Shown: piece after piece, positions 24,752 to 33,262 of the stretch
How the letters are laid out: each line of letters begins with the position of its first letter
Position numbering within the stretch: the first letter of the stretch is position 1
DNA from: Arthrobacter sp. ok362
GTDB lineage: Bacteria > Actinomycetota > Actinomycetes > Actinomycetales > Micrococcaceae
Assembly (NCBI RefSeq): GCF_900102785.1
Contig: NZ_FNGC01000024.1
Location: 1-40,515 of the forward strand
Length of the DNA: 40,515 bases
Direction: 5' to 3'
Made by a program: the position numbers and the translations under genes
The notes under the pieces: generated by a model
Database searches by the model: none
Told to the model about the DNA's origin: nothing
Seen by the model: the letters and a program-made list of their open reading frames with translations, nothing else

Positions 24752-26380
24752 CTATGGGACGTGAAAAGGGGCGCCGTGCGGACGAAGGCGCCATGCGCGC
24801 GTTGCGACGTGCAGGTTTAGTCGGGTCTCGGGATCGGCAAGGTCGAAGCCGGTGATCTGCCGGATGGACTTCAAGCGGTAACGCAGAGTGCTTCGATGGA
24901 TGGCCAGGCTCTGGGCTGTACTGTCATAGTTGCCCCCGTGGTCCAGGTACTGGGCCAGGGTCTGCACCAGGTCAGACCCCCGGCTGTCGTCGGCACGTTG
25001 AAGGGTACCGAGCCACTCGTCGATATAGCCGGCCAGATCCGGTTCGCCCCCAGCTGGGTCCAAGATGCGGTAGATCCCCAGTTGATCAAAGCGGGTGACA
25101 CCGTAGCGATCGATTGAACCGGCCCGGATGTGCAGCGCGTGCAGGGCTTCCGAGAAGGAGCGCGGAATGTGGGCGACATCCAGGCTTGGACCGCCGATGC
25201 CCACGGCGCCGGTGGCACTTCGCAGGGTCTTGGCGACAACGGAAAAGACCTCGGCACCCAACGGATCTCCACGCACCACGGCAACAGCCATGTCCGCGCG
25301 CCGTGAAACGAGCGCGGATGAACGGAGTTCCAGGAACGTCCTGCGCAGTGCGACCACCACAGTGTCGTCAGTTCTCGGCGGCTGCCACTCCGCCACGATG
25401 ACGTGCTGCGGACCACTGATGTCATATCCCAATGCCTCGGTACGAACGCCTGCGGTCGCGCCATCCATTCCGGACACGAGTTCGTCCACGAGGTCGCGCC
25501 CCAGCCTTAGTTCCAGCCGGGCCAGGCTGCGGCGGTGCGACAACTCGACCTCCAAGAGCCGCGTTGCGTACTTCAAAGCGAAGACGTTGCCGGCTGTGAT
25601 CGGCCTGTCGGTTTCCAGCATGCAAATAGCCCCCAACACCTCCCCGTGCGATAGGGCAAGGGCAACGAGCCTTCGCGGTTCGCTGACTGGTGAGCCGGAG
25701 GCAAGCCAGAGCTGCGCATTCCGCGACCTGGCCGCCGCGCCAAGCCTGGGGTAGGGTCGTTTGGACCCGGTCCCAGCCGCCGCGCTGATATGCCCGAACG
25801 CGTCCTCAATACAGATGGGCCGCCCCGTCAGCCGTGAAAGGACCTCCGCCAGGAGTCCCTCCCTGGAGTCACTGTCCCCGAGGTTGGGGGTCGCGCCCTG
25901 GTCCAAGGCATCACGGATCCTGGCGTGTTCTTCAAGCTCAAGTACCGTCGCCGAGAGGGACAGGAGGCGCTGGTCCATGTCGTCACGGCGGAGCAGCTGA
26001 CCGGTTGCGCCATTCGGGGGTTCCCGGGGGGATCCCCTGGCGTGAATCGTTCTCGTTGTCCCCGCGGTTGTCCGGAGCCGCATCAGCTGGGGGAGATCCG
26101 GAGGGTCGGAGGCGGAAAGCACCAGACACCCGTTCAGCTCGGCATCGTCGCCCACGGTGAACAACGCATATCGCCAACCCGGCCTGGCGCACGGGAGAAC
26201 GGAGTCCCTGCCATTGAGGCGCCGGACGTCCTGGTCCTGAGGCAACGCCGCGCGTTCGGGCACGGGGTTCAACTGGCCATTTACTGCGAGGTAACGGTCC
26301 TTGACCTCACAGAACGACATGTCCGACACCGCCTGTGCGGCCGTGTTGAGGATTCCCTCTGCCACACGTCGATCGAACAT
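24752..26380 (-). CDS. PucR/CdaR-family transcriptional regulator
   Basis: About 542 residues. The ATG at 26380 follows GAGGATC and is preferred to an in-frame start nine codons earlier. The N-terminal ~150 residues are poorly conserved. A GAF-like central part follows (RPICIEDAFGHISAAAG, LALSHGEVLGAICMLE), then the CdaR GGDEF-like region (ALGYDISGPQHVIVAEW). The C-terminal PucR-type helix-turn-helix (about 480-535) reads LAQYLDHGGNYDSTAQSLAI then HRSTLRYRLKSI. Members activate purine, amino-acid or other catabolic genes. No obvious target adjoins it, so its regulon lies elsewhere or includes the membrane-protein gene downstream. Confidence 0.82.
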   Translation of the reverse strand: MFDRRVAEGILNTAAQAVSDMSFCEVKDRYLAVNGQLNPVPERAALPQDQDVRRLNGRDSVLPCARPGWRYALFTVGDDAELNGCLVLSASDPPDLPQLMRLRTTAGTTRTIHARGSPREPPNGATGQLLRRDDMDQRLLSLSATVLELEEHARIRDALDQGATPNLGDSDSREGLLAEVLSRLTGRPICIEDAFGHISAAAGTGSKRPYPRLGAAARSRNAQLWLASGSPVSEPRRLVALALSHGEVLGAICMLETDRPITAGNVFALKYATRLLEVELSHRRSLARLELRLGRDLVDELVSGMDGATAGVRTEALGYDISGPQHVIVAEWQPPRTDDTVVVALRRTFLELRSSALVSRRADMAVAVVRGDPLGAEVFSVVAKTLRSATGAVGIGGPSLDVAHIPRSFSEALHALHIRAGSIDRYGVTRFDQLGIYRILDPAGGEPDLAGYIDEWLGTLQRADDSRGSDLVQTLAQYLDHGGNYDSTAQSLAIHRSTLRYRLKSIRQITGFDLADPETRLNLHVATRAWRLRPHGAPFHVP

Positions 26381-27024
26381 ATTGATCCTCGTCTCCGTCC
26401 ACAGCAAGAGGTATCAGACAGGGGATACAAGCCTGGGCAGACCGTAATCCGTTGCCCTCTGTGATCGAGACTCGGCTCAAGCCGTTTGTCCCCATCACGG
26501 AGTTTAGAATCGACCATTTTCGGGTCCCACGGTATGCCGACCTGAATATGAACCCTCGACGCAGGCTATCCAACGCCGTACTTGGCCGGGATACCGGCGA
26601 GTCGTCTTCGGCCGGCCCGGCCAACTCTGCGGCCGATGCGGCAACGCCGAGATCGGCATACCAACACCATCAAAACTACGCCCGTATGTCGCCGTTGTTA
26701 AGCTCTTGTCATGTCCCTGCGGATTGCCTTCAGCGGTGGTCGCTCAACGGCATTTCGGGACGTAATCGATGCTTCCCCGGCATGGTCAGGTTCCGCGGCC
26801 GCCGGCCGGCGTGCGCGCAATAGGGACGGCTGAGGCCCTCTTCGGTCGACGGGCCCTGGCACCGTATCTGGCGGGAGGCACGCGAGACAGATATCAGCGC
26901 CAGACAAGGGCTTTCTTGGCCTCCAGCCGCATCTGCGTTTCGGGCGTCCATATGAACGAGGCACAACTTAATGGCCCGCGACGACTTGACTGAAGATCGC
27001 GAAATTGGTGCCGGGCGTCGTCCG
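26381..27024. other. Intergenic stretch without a recognised gene
   Basis: About 640 bp between the PucR gene and the 3' end of the flavoprotein gene, both leftward. Several short frames exist on both strands, including a 40-codon ATG frame at 26711-26833, but none has a good ribosome site or a familiar pattern. It should contain the PucR promoter and the terminator of the flavoprotein gene. Confidence 0.4.
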
Positions 27025-28794
27025 TCACAGCCTGGAGGACCCTCCTGCTGGACTTTCACCGTCCCTCACTCCAACGCGCGCCGGTCCGTTCCGGAGGAGG
27101 CGAAGGTGCTCGTGGATCATTGCAACGGCTGTTGAGCCTTCGCCGGCGGCAGCCGTTACGCGTTTCACCGATCCATGTCGAACGTCGCCGGCCGCGAAGA
27201 TTCCGGGAACGCTGGTTTCCAGGGGCAGCCGTCTGCGCCCCAAATGGCTGAACTCAGGAGGAAGGTCCTCGAGATCAGCCCCGGTGAGAACAAAGCCGTG
27301 ATCATCCAAGGCGAGGGTACCCTCCAGCCATTCTGTGTGCGGCTTGGCCCCGATGAAAATGAAGAGGTATCGGGAGTCGAAGATGCGCTGTTCGCCTGTG
27401 GCTCGCAGATCAACGACGATCCGTTCGAGGGCGCCTGAACCGTCTAGGCCCACGATGTTGGCCCCTAACAGTACCTCTATGCCCTGTTGCTCTTCGATCC
27501 GCTCCGCGAGGTACTTCGACATATCCGCGCGGAGGTCCGCCCCGCGGACCACCAGCCGCACTGGTGATCCCGTGCCAACCAGGAAAAGCGCAGCCTGCCC
27601 CGCGGAGTTTCCACCGCCGACGACGGTCACTGGCTGCAATCCGCAGAGCCTGGCTTCATGGACGGTGGCGGCGTAGAAAACACTGATTCCCTCGAATTCC
27701 TCCAGCCCGGGGACCGGCAACCGGCGGTAGCGGACCCCGGTTGCCAGCAGCGCGGCCCGTGAGGATGCGGGGTCCCTCTCGTTGAACTCCGCGCGGAACT
27801 CGCCGTCCCTCAACTCGATGGTGCGTGCCCGGCAGGCGACGTTGATCTGGACTCTGAACTTGCGGGCCTGAAGGATCGCTCTTTCAGTGAGTTCCCCGCC
27901 GGAGATTCCGGCGGGGAAGCCGAGAAAGTTCTCGATCCGCGGCGACGTGCCGGCCTGCCCACCTAACCCGAAGCCTTCCTTAAGGACGACCGACAACCCG
28001 TCGGACGCTGCGTAGACGGCGGCCGCCAGGCCGGCCGGACCGGCTCCGATCACCATGAGATCGTACGTGGCTGAATGCTCTTTCACTGCCCGCAGGCCCA
28101 TGGCGAGGGCCAGGTCTGCGTTGGATGGGTTTCTGAGGACCTGCGAAACGTTGAGCACCACTGCGGGCAGGTCACTTTCGAGGATCCCGGCCCGGTCCAG
28201 GATCGCCTGCGCCTGCTCGTCATCCTCCAGATCGACCAGCCGGTGAGGCAGGCGGTTGGCGGCTGCAAATTCCAGGAGGCGAAGGGTGTCACGGCTGAAG
28301 CGGGATCCAACGATGCGGATGCCCGCGCCCGCGCTGATCAGCAGGATTCGGCGCTGAAGATATGCCCGCAGGATGGTCTCGCCCACCGCGGCGTCCGTCA
28401 GAACCACACGGCGCAGATCGTCCCCGCTGATCTGGAGCACTTCACACGCCTCGGCGCACACAGTGCTGACAAAGGCCGGTTGCCCCTCGACCAGGCCCAA
28501 TTCCCCGAGGAACCGTCCCGGACCGTGAACCTCTAGGATCCGCGTGCCGGGGCCCAGTCCAGCAGGCTGTCTGCTACCGGCGTCATGCGGCCCCTCCACG
28601 ACCAGTACCGTGCCCTGCAGTATGACGAAGAAGTCACTGTCGAAGTTTCCCTCCTGTATGAGGACTTCTCCGGCGGAGGTAGCCCGGCTGGTGCCGGCAC
28701 GACCCAACAAATCGATCTGGGCTTGGCTGAGCCGTGGATAGGCGCCGGAGACATCCGGCGTTTCGATCAGCGTCGAGTCTGCAAGAGGTTCCAT
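27025..28794 (-). CDS. FAD-dependent oxidoreductase with cNMP-fold and thioredoxin-like N-terminal domains
   Basis: A 589-residue three-part protein. Residues ~20-145 have a cyclic-nucleotide-binding fold (VLIQEGNFDSDFFVILQG; GRFLGELGLVEGQPAF), but the Arg normally contacting the cyclic phosphate is not evident. Residues ~155-235 resemble a thioredoxin/glutaredoxin-like domain with SRFS where a CxxC would be. Residues ~244-575 form a thioredoxin-reductase-like flavoprotein: FAD turn GAGPAG (250-255), NADPH turn GGGNSAG (393-399), and the C-terminal FAAGDVRHGS. The reductase CxxC is replaced by YAAT (374-377), so it cannot be an ordinary thioredoxin reductase. It follows the UBP zinc-finger gene by 24 bp in one operon, divergent from the chaperone operon. 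Electron acceptor is unknown. Confidence 0.85.
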   Translation of the reverse strand: MEPLADSTLIETPDVSGAYPRLSQAQIDLLGRAGTSRATSAGEVLIQEGNFDSDFFVILQGTVLVVEGPHDAGSRQPAGLGPGTRILEVHGPGRFLGELGLVEGQPAFVSTVCAEACEVLQISGDDLRRVVLTDAAVGETILRAYLQRRILLISAGAGIRIVGSRFSRDTLRLLEFAAANRLPHRLVDLEDDEQAQAILDRAGILESDLPAVVLNVSQVLRNPSNADLALAMGLRAVKEHSATYDLMVIGAGPAGLAAAVYAASDGLSVVLKEGFGLGGQAGTSPRIENFLGFPAGISGGELTERAILQARKFRVQINVACRARTIELRDGEFRAEFNERDPASSRAALLATGVRYRRLPVPGLEEFEGISVFYAATVHEARLCGLQPVTVVGGGNSAGQAALFLVGTGSPVRLVVRGADLRADMSKYLAERIEEQQGIEVLLGANIVGLDGSGALERIVVDLRATGEQRIFDSRYLFIFIGAKPHTEWLEGTLALDDHGFVLTGADLEDLPPEFSHLGRRRLPLETSVPGIFAAGDVRHGSVKRVTAAAGEGSTAVAMIHEHLRLLRNGPARVGVRDGESPAGGSSRL

Positions 28795-28818
28795 CAGCTG
28801 GTTGCGCCCGCCGATACC

Positions 28819-29082
28819 CTAGACGAATGCCTCATGGGGATAGCACCAGCGCCAGTCCTCGCCGGGCTCCAAGGAACGAACGATTGGATGCAACTCGGTG
28901 GCGTGGGCTCGGGCGTGCCGCATGGGTGAGGAATCACAACACCCGACATGGCCGCAGGAGAGACACGAACGCAAATGAACCCACGGAGTGCCCAAAGACA
29001 GACATTCCTCGCAGCCCTGCGGCGTGCGCACCCGCACCGGACGAATCTGCGCGAGATGCGGATCAGGAATTCCAGGATTCAT
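28819..29082 (-). CDS. UBP-type zinc-finger protein (87 aa)
   Basis: A small cytoplasmic protein consisting of one ZnF-UBP domain. Zinc ligand candidates are Cys24, Cys27, Cys40, Cys43 and Cys48 with His56, His60 and His65, in the family order CxxC, CxxC, C, H, H. The tail EPGEDWRWCYPHEAF carries aromatic residues of the sort that line the ubiquitin-tail pocket in eukaryotic homologues. ATG with TAGGAG upstream. In eukaryotes this domain binds the free C-terminal Gly-Gly of ubiquitin; in bacteria the ligand is not established to my knowledge. First gene of an operon with the Cys-less flavoprotein and divergent from dnaK, suggesting a role in the same stress response. Confidence 0.82.
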   Translation of the reverse strand: MNPGIPDPHLAQIRPVRVRTPQGCEECLSLGTPWVHLRSCLSCGHVGCCDSSPMRHARAHATELHPIVRSLEPGEDWRWCYPHEAFV

Positions 29083-29567
29083 GTTCGCTCCTATCTCGGT
29101 CTGGCCATGGAGCCGGCCACGCCGCGGCAGACGGCACTAAGGGTAGCGTCGGCACTGACCGGCGGCATGGGCATCATCATGGGGCGGGGCGATTGGGTGC
29201 ACGGGTTAAAGCACAGTACTAGACCCGGGTCATTGGCCTGTCAAGTGGTGCATCCGGAGATCCGCGTCGAGCAGGGAAGTCGACGACGGCGGGACCCTCC
29301 CGCGGTGCCGCCCCATCCCCAAACTATCTCAGCGTCTTCGAGGACACGCCTGTGGACCCTTGTCCTGGCAGGTCAATTCCCTGGAGCATATTTGACCCTC
29401 GAGGGTCATGCCGTCGCTCCCCTCAAGGGGGCAGACTCAACCCTATAAGGCCCCATGACAACGCCCTTGAGCCTCGTGGCCCAGCAGCACGGGCGTGCGT
29501 CATGCGGTGCAACCTCGGGCGGACGTCGCCACAGGACCGGTCGCGCCCTCTAGGACCGGAGTGAGTC
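29083..29567. promoter_or_regulatory. Divergent control region between the zinc-finger operon and the chaperone operon
   Basis: 485 bp with no convincing gene. It holds a perfect 16-bp palindrome TGACCCTCGAGGGTCA (29393-29408) and three half-sites resembling those of the actinobacterial HspR operator HAIR (CTTGAGT-N7-ACTCAAG): CTCAAG 29422-29427, ACTCAA 29435-29440 and CTTGAG 29466-29471. Their spacing is not the canonical HAIR spacing. CTCAAGGG (29422-29429) and CCCTTGAG (29464-29471) also form an inverted repeat. TATAAG (29444-29449) between them is a candidate -10 for dnaK. A GGAGTGAG ribosome site precedes the dnaK ATG. Confidence 0.5.
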
Positions 29568-31466
29568 ATGGCCAAAGCAGTAGGAATTGATCTCGGAACA
29601 ACCAACTCTGTGATCGCCGTCTGGGAAGGCGGGGAAGCCCGCGTCATACCCAACGCAGAAGGAGCCCGGACCACTCCGTCAGTTGTGGCGTACACGGACA
29701 CCGGGGAACGGCTTGTGGGGCAACTGGCCCGCCGGCAGGCGATTCTCAACCCTAAGGGGACCATTACGTCGGCCAAGCGGTTTATCGGCCGACACTATGA
29801 TGAGATCACGGATGAGGCCAAGGCTGTGAGTTTCGACGTCGTAGCGGACGACAACGGCGTGGCGCGTTTTCAAGTTCAGGGCAAGAAAGTCGCGCCCGAA
29901 GAGGTGAGTGCGCTCGTTCTCCGCAAGCTGGTGGACGACGCCGCGAAGCAACTGGGCGAAAAGGTGACGGAGGCCGTCATTACGGTGCCCGCGTACTTTA
30001 ACGACGCACAGCGCACCGCGACCAAGGACGCGGGCAAGATTGCCGGGCTGGAAGTCCTGCGCATCATCAACGAACCAACTGCAGCAGCCCTGGCCTACGG
30101 CATAGACAAACGTCAGCATGAGACGGTGTTGGTTTTCGACCTTGGCGGCGGAACTTTTGATGTGAGCCTGTTGGACGTGGGGGACGGGGTTGTGGAGGTC
30201 CGCTCCACGGCGGGTGACACGCACCTCGGCGGAGACGATTTTGACCGCCGGCTTGTCGATTACTTGGCTGACGACTTCCAGAAGGAGGCGGGCATCGACC
30301 TCCGGTCGGACCCCCAGGCGTTGCAACGCCTGTTCGAGGCGGCCGAGAAAGCGAAGGTCGAGCTGAGTTCTGTGACCCAGACCCAGGTCAACCTTCCCTT
30401 TATCACTGCCGACGCCACGGGACCCAAGCATCTGACGACCACCGTTCGGCGCTCCGTTTTTGAAGACATCACCCACGACCTGGTGGAACGCACCATGGGT
30501 CCGGTCAAGCAGGCGATGACGGACGCCAAGGTTACCGCCAACGACATCGATGAAGTGATTTTGGTCGGCGGCTCTACCCGCATTCCCGCGGTACAGAACG
30601 TCGTTCGGCGTCTGACCGGCGGCAAAGATCCCAACATGAGCGTCAATCCAGACGAAGTCGTGGCTATCGGTGCGGCGATCCAGGCCGGTGTGCTCAAGGG
30701 AGAAGTCTCGGACGTCCTGCTGCTAGACGTTGTGCCGCTTTCCCTGGGTGTGGAAACTCGCGGCGGCGTGATGACAAAGATTATCGAGCGCAACACGACC
30801 ATCCCCGCAAGGCGCAGCGAAGTGTTCTCCACCGCCGACGACAACCAGCCCGCCGTTGACGTGGTGGTCTTGCAGGGGGAGCGGGAACTGGCGGCGGATA
30901 ATCGGGTGCTGGGTCGGTTCCAGCTGAGCGATATCCGTCCAGCGCCCCGCGGAGAACCGCAGGTCGAGGTCACGTTCGACGTGGACGCAAACGGCATTCT
31001 GAACGTCACCGCCCGCGACAAGGACACGGGTAAGGAACAGGGCATCACCATCAGCGAAGGCTCCAACCTCGACGCCAAGGAAGTCGAGCGCATGATTGCC
31101 GAGGCTGAGTCCCACAGAAGCGAGGACGTGCAGAACCGGGAGCGGATTGACACCCTCAACGAACTCGATGCGGTGGCCTACCGCGTTGAGCGGGCCGTCA
31201 ATGAGCTTGGTAGCGCAGTCCCAGTGCATGATAAGGCCCGAGCGGAACTGCTGGTTGGCCAGGCGCGCGACGCCGTCAGCAACCAGGCGGACGTTGGCGC
31301 CGCGAGGGAACTGATTTCCGAGCTTCAGCAGTTGCAGTCGGCGCTGAGCGCCTCGGCTGCCACGGCGGCCACTGCAGGGGCGGGCCAGGGATCCGCATCT
31401 GGGCCCGGAGCGTCCGAGGACGCAAATGACGATGACATCGTCGATGCAGAATTCGATCGGGGCTAG
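29568..31466 (+). CDS. dnaK: Molecular chaperone DnaK (Hsp70)
   Basis: A full-length 632-residue Hsp70. The N-terminal ATPase signatures are intact: GIDLGTTNS (residues 6-14), VFDLGGGTFDVSLLDVG and ILVGGSTRIPAV. The interdomain linker DVLLLDVVPLSLGVET leads to the substrate-binding domain and helical lid, ending in the acidic DDDIVDAEF tail that recruits co-chaperones. It binds unfolded segments and cycles with DnaJ and GrpE encoded just downstream, and hands aggregates to the ClpB of the same operon. Because actinobacteria normally also have a housekeeping dnaK-grpE-dnaJ-hspR locus, this set, with CbpM rather than HspR, is probably a second, accessory copy. Confidence 0.97.
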   Translation: MAKAVGIDLGTTNSVIAVWEGGEARVIPNAEGARTTPSVVAYTDTGERLVGQLARRQAILNPKGTITSAKRFIGRHYDEITDEAKAVSFDVVADDNGVARFQVQGKKVAPEEVSALVLRKLVDDAAKQLGEKVTEAVITVPAYFNDAQRTATKDAGKIAGLEVLRIINEPTAAALAYGIDKRQHETVLVFDLGGGTFDVSLLDVGDGVVEVRSTAGDTHLGGDDFDRRLVDYLADDFQKEAGIDLRSDPQALQRLFEAAEKAKVELSSVTQTQVNLPFITADATGPKHLTTTVRRSVFEDITHDLVERTMGPVKQAMTDAKVTANDIDEVILVGGSTRIPAVQNVVRRLTGGKDPNMSVNPDEVVAIGAAIQAGVLKGEVSDVLLLDVVPLSLGVETRGGVMTKIIERNTTIPARRSEVFSTADDNQPAVDVVVLQGERELAADNRVLGRFQLSDIRPAPRGEPQVEVTFDVDANGILNVTARDKDTGKEQGITISEGSNLDAKEVERMIAEAESHRSEDVQNRERIDTLNELDAVAYRVERAVNELGSAVPVHDKARAELLVGQARDAVSNQADVGAARELISELQQLQSALSASAATAATAGAGQGSASGPGASEDANDDDIVDAEFDRG

Positions 31467-31474
31467 GAACGGCC

Positions 31475-32017
31475 ATGAGCGACCCGGCAGGGCCGGCTGG
31501 ACAGGCCCATCCAGGAAGTGACGAGGCAGAGGCCGCCCCACCCGATGAAAGGGAAACCGAAGCGGCGGCACAGGCGGAAGCGCTGGCCAAAATGGAGGAT
31601 CTGTGGCGCCGTGCGCTGGCTGACGCGGATAACGTCCGAAAGCGCGCCGCTCGGGACGGCGCCCAGCTAAGGGCACAGGAACGCGCAGCGGTCTCTTTGG
31701 CGTGGCTACCCGTCCTGGACAACCTGGAACTGGCCTTGGCTCACGCCCCGTCTGCGGGGGATCCGCTCGTCGACGGCATAGCCGCTATCCGATCCCAGGC
31801 CATCGATACCCTGGCCCGTCTGGGCTACCCGCGGATCGACGCCGAGAACGTCGCCTTCGATCCGCGGATTCACGAGGTGGTCAGTGTGTCGGAAACGGAC
31901 GAGGCTCCCCCCGGGACTGTGCTGACCGTCCTGCGCCCGGGCTACGGCGGCACGGACACCATCCTCAGGCCAGCCGCCGTCGTTGTGAGCCGGGCGGTGA
32001 ACGCTGACCGTGGCTAA
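31475..32017 (+). CDS. grpE: Nucleotide exchange factor GrpE
   Basis: A 180-residue GrpE, eight bases after the dnaK stop. The charged, Ala/Glu-rich N-terminus (to ~50) forms the long dimer helix; the core has ALADADNVRKRAARDGAQL, LPVLDNLELALAH and the beta-domain signature ending GTVLTVLRPGYGGTDTILRPAAVVVSR. It releases ADP from DnaK. Its stop overlaps the GTG start of dnaJ by eight bases. Usual length for the family; the basis for pairing with this DnaK is operon position. Confidence 0.94.
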   Translation: MSDPAGPAGQAHPGSDEAEAAPPDERETEAAAQAEALAKMEDLWRRALADADNVRKRAARDGAQLRAQERAAVSLAWLPVLDNLELALAHAPSAGDPLVDGIAAIRSQAIDTLARLGYPRIDAENVAFDPRIHEVVSVSETDEAPPGTVLTVLRPGYGGTDTILRPAAVVVSRAVNADRG

Positions 32018-32951
32018 GGACCCATATTCCGTTCTCGGCGTCTCCCGGACGGCGGACGCCGACGAGATCCAGCGCGCTTACCGCAAGCTGGCGCGAAAAC
32101 ATCATCCGGACGTCAGCCGCGATCCGGACGCCGCTGACCGGTTCAAGGAAATCGGCGAGGCCTACAGCACTCTTTCGGATGCCGAAACGAAGGCGCGCTA
32201 TGACCGCTTCGGCGCCGATTTCCGGCAGTACGCCGGCAGCGGTGCCGGTCCGGCTGGAGGCACTCCGCGATGGGGGTCCGGCGGCCCCCGGCCAGGTCCG
32301 CGGCCGGGGCGCGGCGGGTACGGCGACGTCGACGTCAATAGGGGTGGCGACGTCGATTGGGAGGACCTGCTCGGTGGCTGGTTCCGACAGCAGGGAGCAG
32401 GCCCGGCCCAGGGGGCGGACCACGAAGCTGAGCTTCGGCTGACACTCGAAGAAGCGATCCGTGGCGGACGGCGCACCGTCCGCTTGGCCCAGCCGGGTGG
32501 CGAAACCCGGAACTATGACGTCGACGTGCCCGCCGGTGTCCTGGACGGTCAGCGCATCCGCCTCGCGGGGGAGGGCGCCGAGGGCCGCGACGGGGGTCCT
32601 TCGGGGGATCTGTTCCTGACCGTACGCATCCAGCCGGACCACCGATACCGGCTCAAGGGCCGGGACATTCACTTCGACCTTCCCGTCACGCCGTCGGAAG
32701 CCGCTCTCGGGGCCAAGATCAAGGTCAACGCGCCAGCCGGCCCGGTCACCATCACCGTACCCGAGGGGTCTTCCAGCGGGCGCAGACTTCGGCTTCGCGG
32801 ACAGGGCCTGCCCAACCCCAAGGGCCAGGCGGGGAACCTCTACGCGGAGATCCGCGTCATGGTGCCCCCGCGGCTGAGCAGTGAGGTGCGCAAGCTATAC
32901 GAGGAACTTGCCGCTGTGTCCGACTTTCACCCGAGGGAGGGGCTTCTATGA
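32010..32951 (+). CDS. DnaJ-type co-chaperone, class B (CbpA-like, no zinc finger)
   Basis: A 313-residue Hsp40 with GTG start overlapping grpE. The J domain (residues ~4-68) has the HPD motif at 32-34 that triggers DnaK ATPase. A Gly/Pro/Arg-rich linker (~70-120) leads straight to the C-terminal substrate-binding beta domains (~130-300, DHEAELRLTLEEAI; GDLFLTVRI; VTITVPEGSSSGRRLRLRGQGLP). The four CxxCxGxG zinc-binding repeats of true DnaJ are absent, so this is CbpA-like. The next gene encodes a CbpM-like modulator, which fits since CbpM acts on CbpA's J domain. Its stop overlaps that gene's start (ATGA). Confidence 0.92.
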   Translation: MAKDPYSVLGVSRTADADEIQRAYRKLARKHHPDVSRDPDAADRFKEIGEAYSTLSDAETKARYDRFGADFRQYAGSGAGPAGGTPRWGSGGPRPGPRPGRGGYGDVDVNRGGDVDWEDLLGGWFRQQGAGPAQGADHEAELRLTLEEAIRGGRRTVRLAQPGGETRNYDVDVPAGVLDGQRIRLAGEGAEGRDGGPSGDLFLTVRIQPDHRYRLKGRDIHFDLPVTPSEAALGAKIKVNAPAGPVTITVPEGSSSGRRLRLRGQGLPNPKGQAGNLYAEIRVMVPPRLSSEVRKLYEELAAVSDFHPREGLL

Positions 32952-33262
32952 GCCGAGAATATCCGCTCGCCTATCCGTGGCGCCTGAATCTCGAGGCGGT
33001 GGCCCGGAGCAGCGGCGTCCACCCCGACGTCGTCATGCGGTTCGTAGATCTGGATCTGATCCGGCCGCTGGGCGATGCGCCGGGCGGCCCCTGGTTCAGT
33101 CCGCGGGCCCCGGAACTCATAGCTCGCGTCTTGAGGCTCCATTCGGAGCTGTCGCTGAACTACGCGGCAATCCCCTTGGTACTCGATCTGCTGGTGCGGG
33201 TCGACTCGCTTGAACGACGACTGGTTGAAATCACGCAGGTGGAAGGGACTACGTCACGATGA
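32948..33262 (+). CDS. Chaperone modulator CbpM-like protein (MerR-like fold)
   Basis: A 104-residue protein with a MerR-like helical core (LNLEAVARSSGVHPDVVMRFVDLDLI near 13-38) and a Leu-rich helix with regular spacing (LSLNYAAIPLVLDLLVRVDSLERRL near 68-92). It overlaps dnaJ at its start and clpB at its end, ATGA both times. The place after a zinc-finger-less DnaJ points to CbpM, which restrains the J domain. HspR, the usual fourth gene of actinobacterial dnaK operons, also has a MerR fold; I prefer CbpM because the Arg-rich DNA-recognition wing and the RLYERRGL pattern of HspR are absent. Regulation of the operon is therefore not explained by this gene. Confidence 0.75.
   Translation: MSREYPLAYPWRLNLEAVARSSGVHPDVVMRFVDLDLIRPLGDAPGGPWFSPRAPELIARVLRLHSELSLNYAAIPLVLDLLVRVDSLERRLVEITQVEGTTSR

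Noticed and set aside
26711..26833. 40-codon plus-strand ORF beginning MSLRIAFSGG
   Set aside because: No ribosome site and no recognisable pattern; the GC-rich tail looks like non-coding drift.
27025..28794. Calling the flavoprotein thioredoxin reductase (trxB), partner of the nearby thioredoxin
   Set aside because: The redox-active CxxC is absent, so electron transfer to thioredoxin by the usual route is not possible.
32948..33262. Calling this gene hspR
   Set aside because: Operon position invites it, but the recognition-helix pattern of HspR is missing and the Leu-rich C-terminal helix and class-B DnaJ neighbour fit CbpM better.
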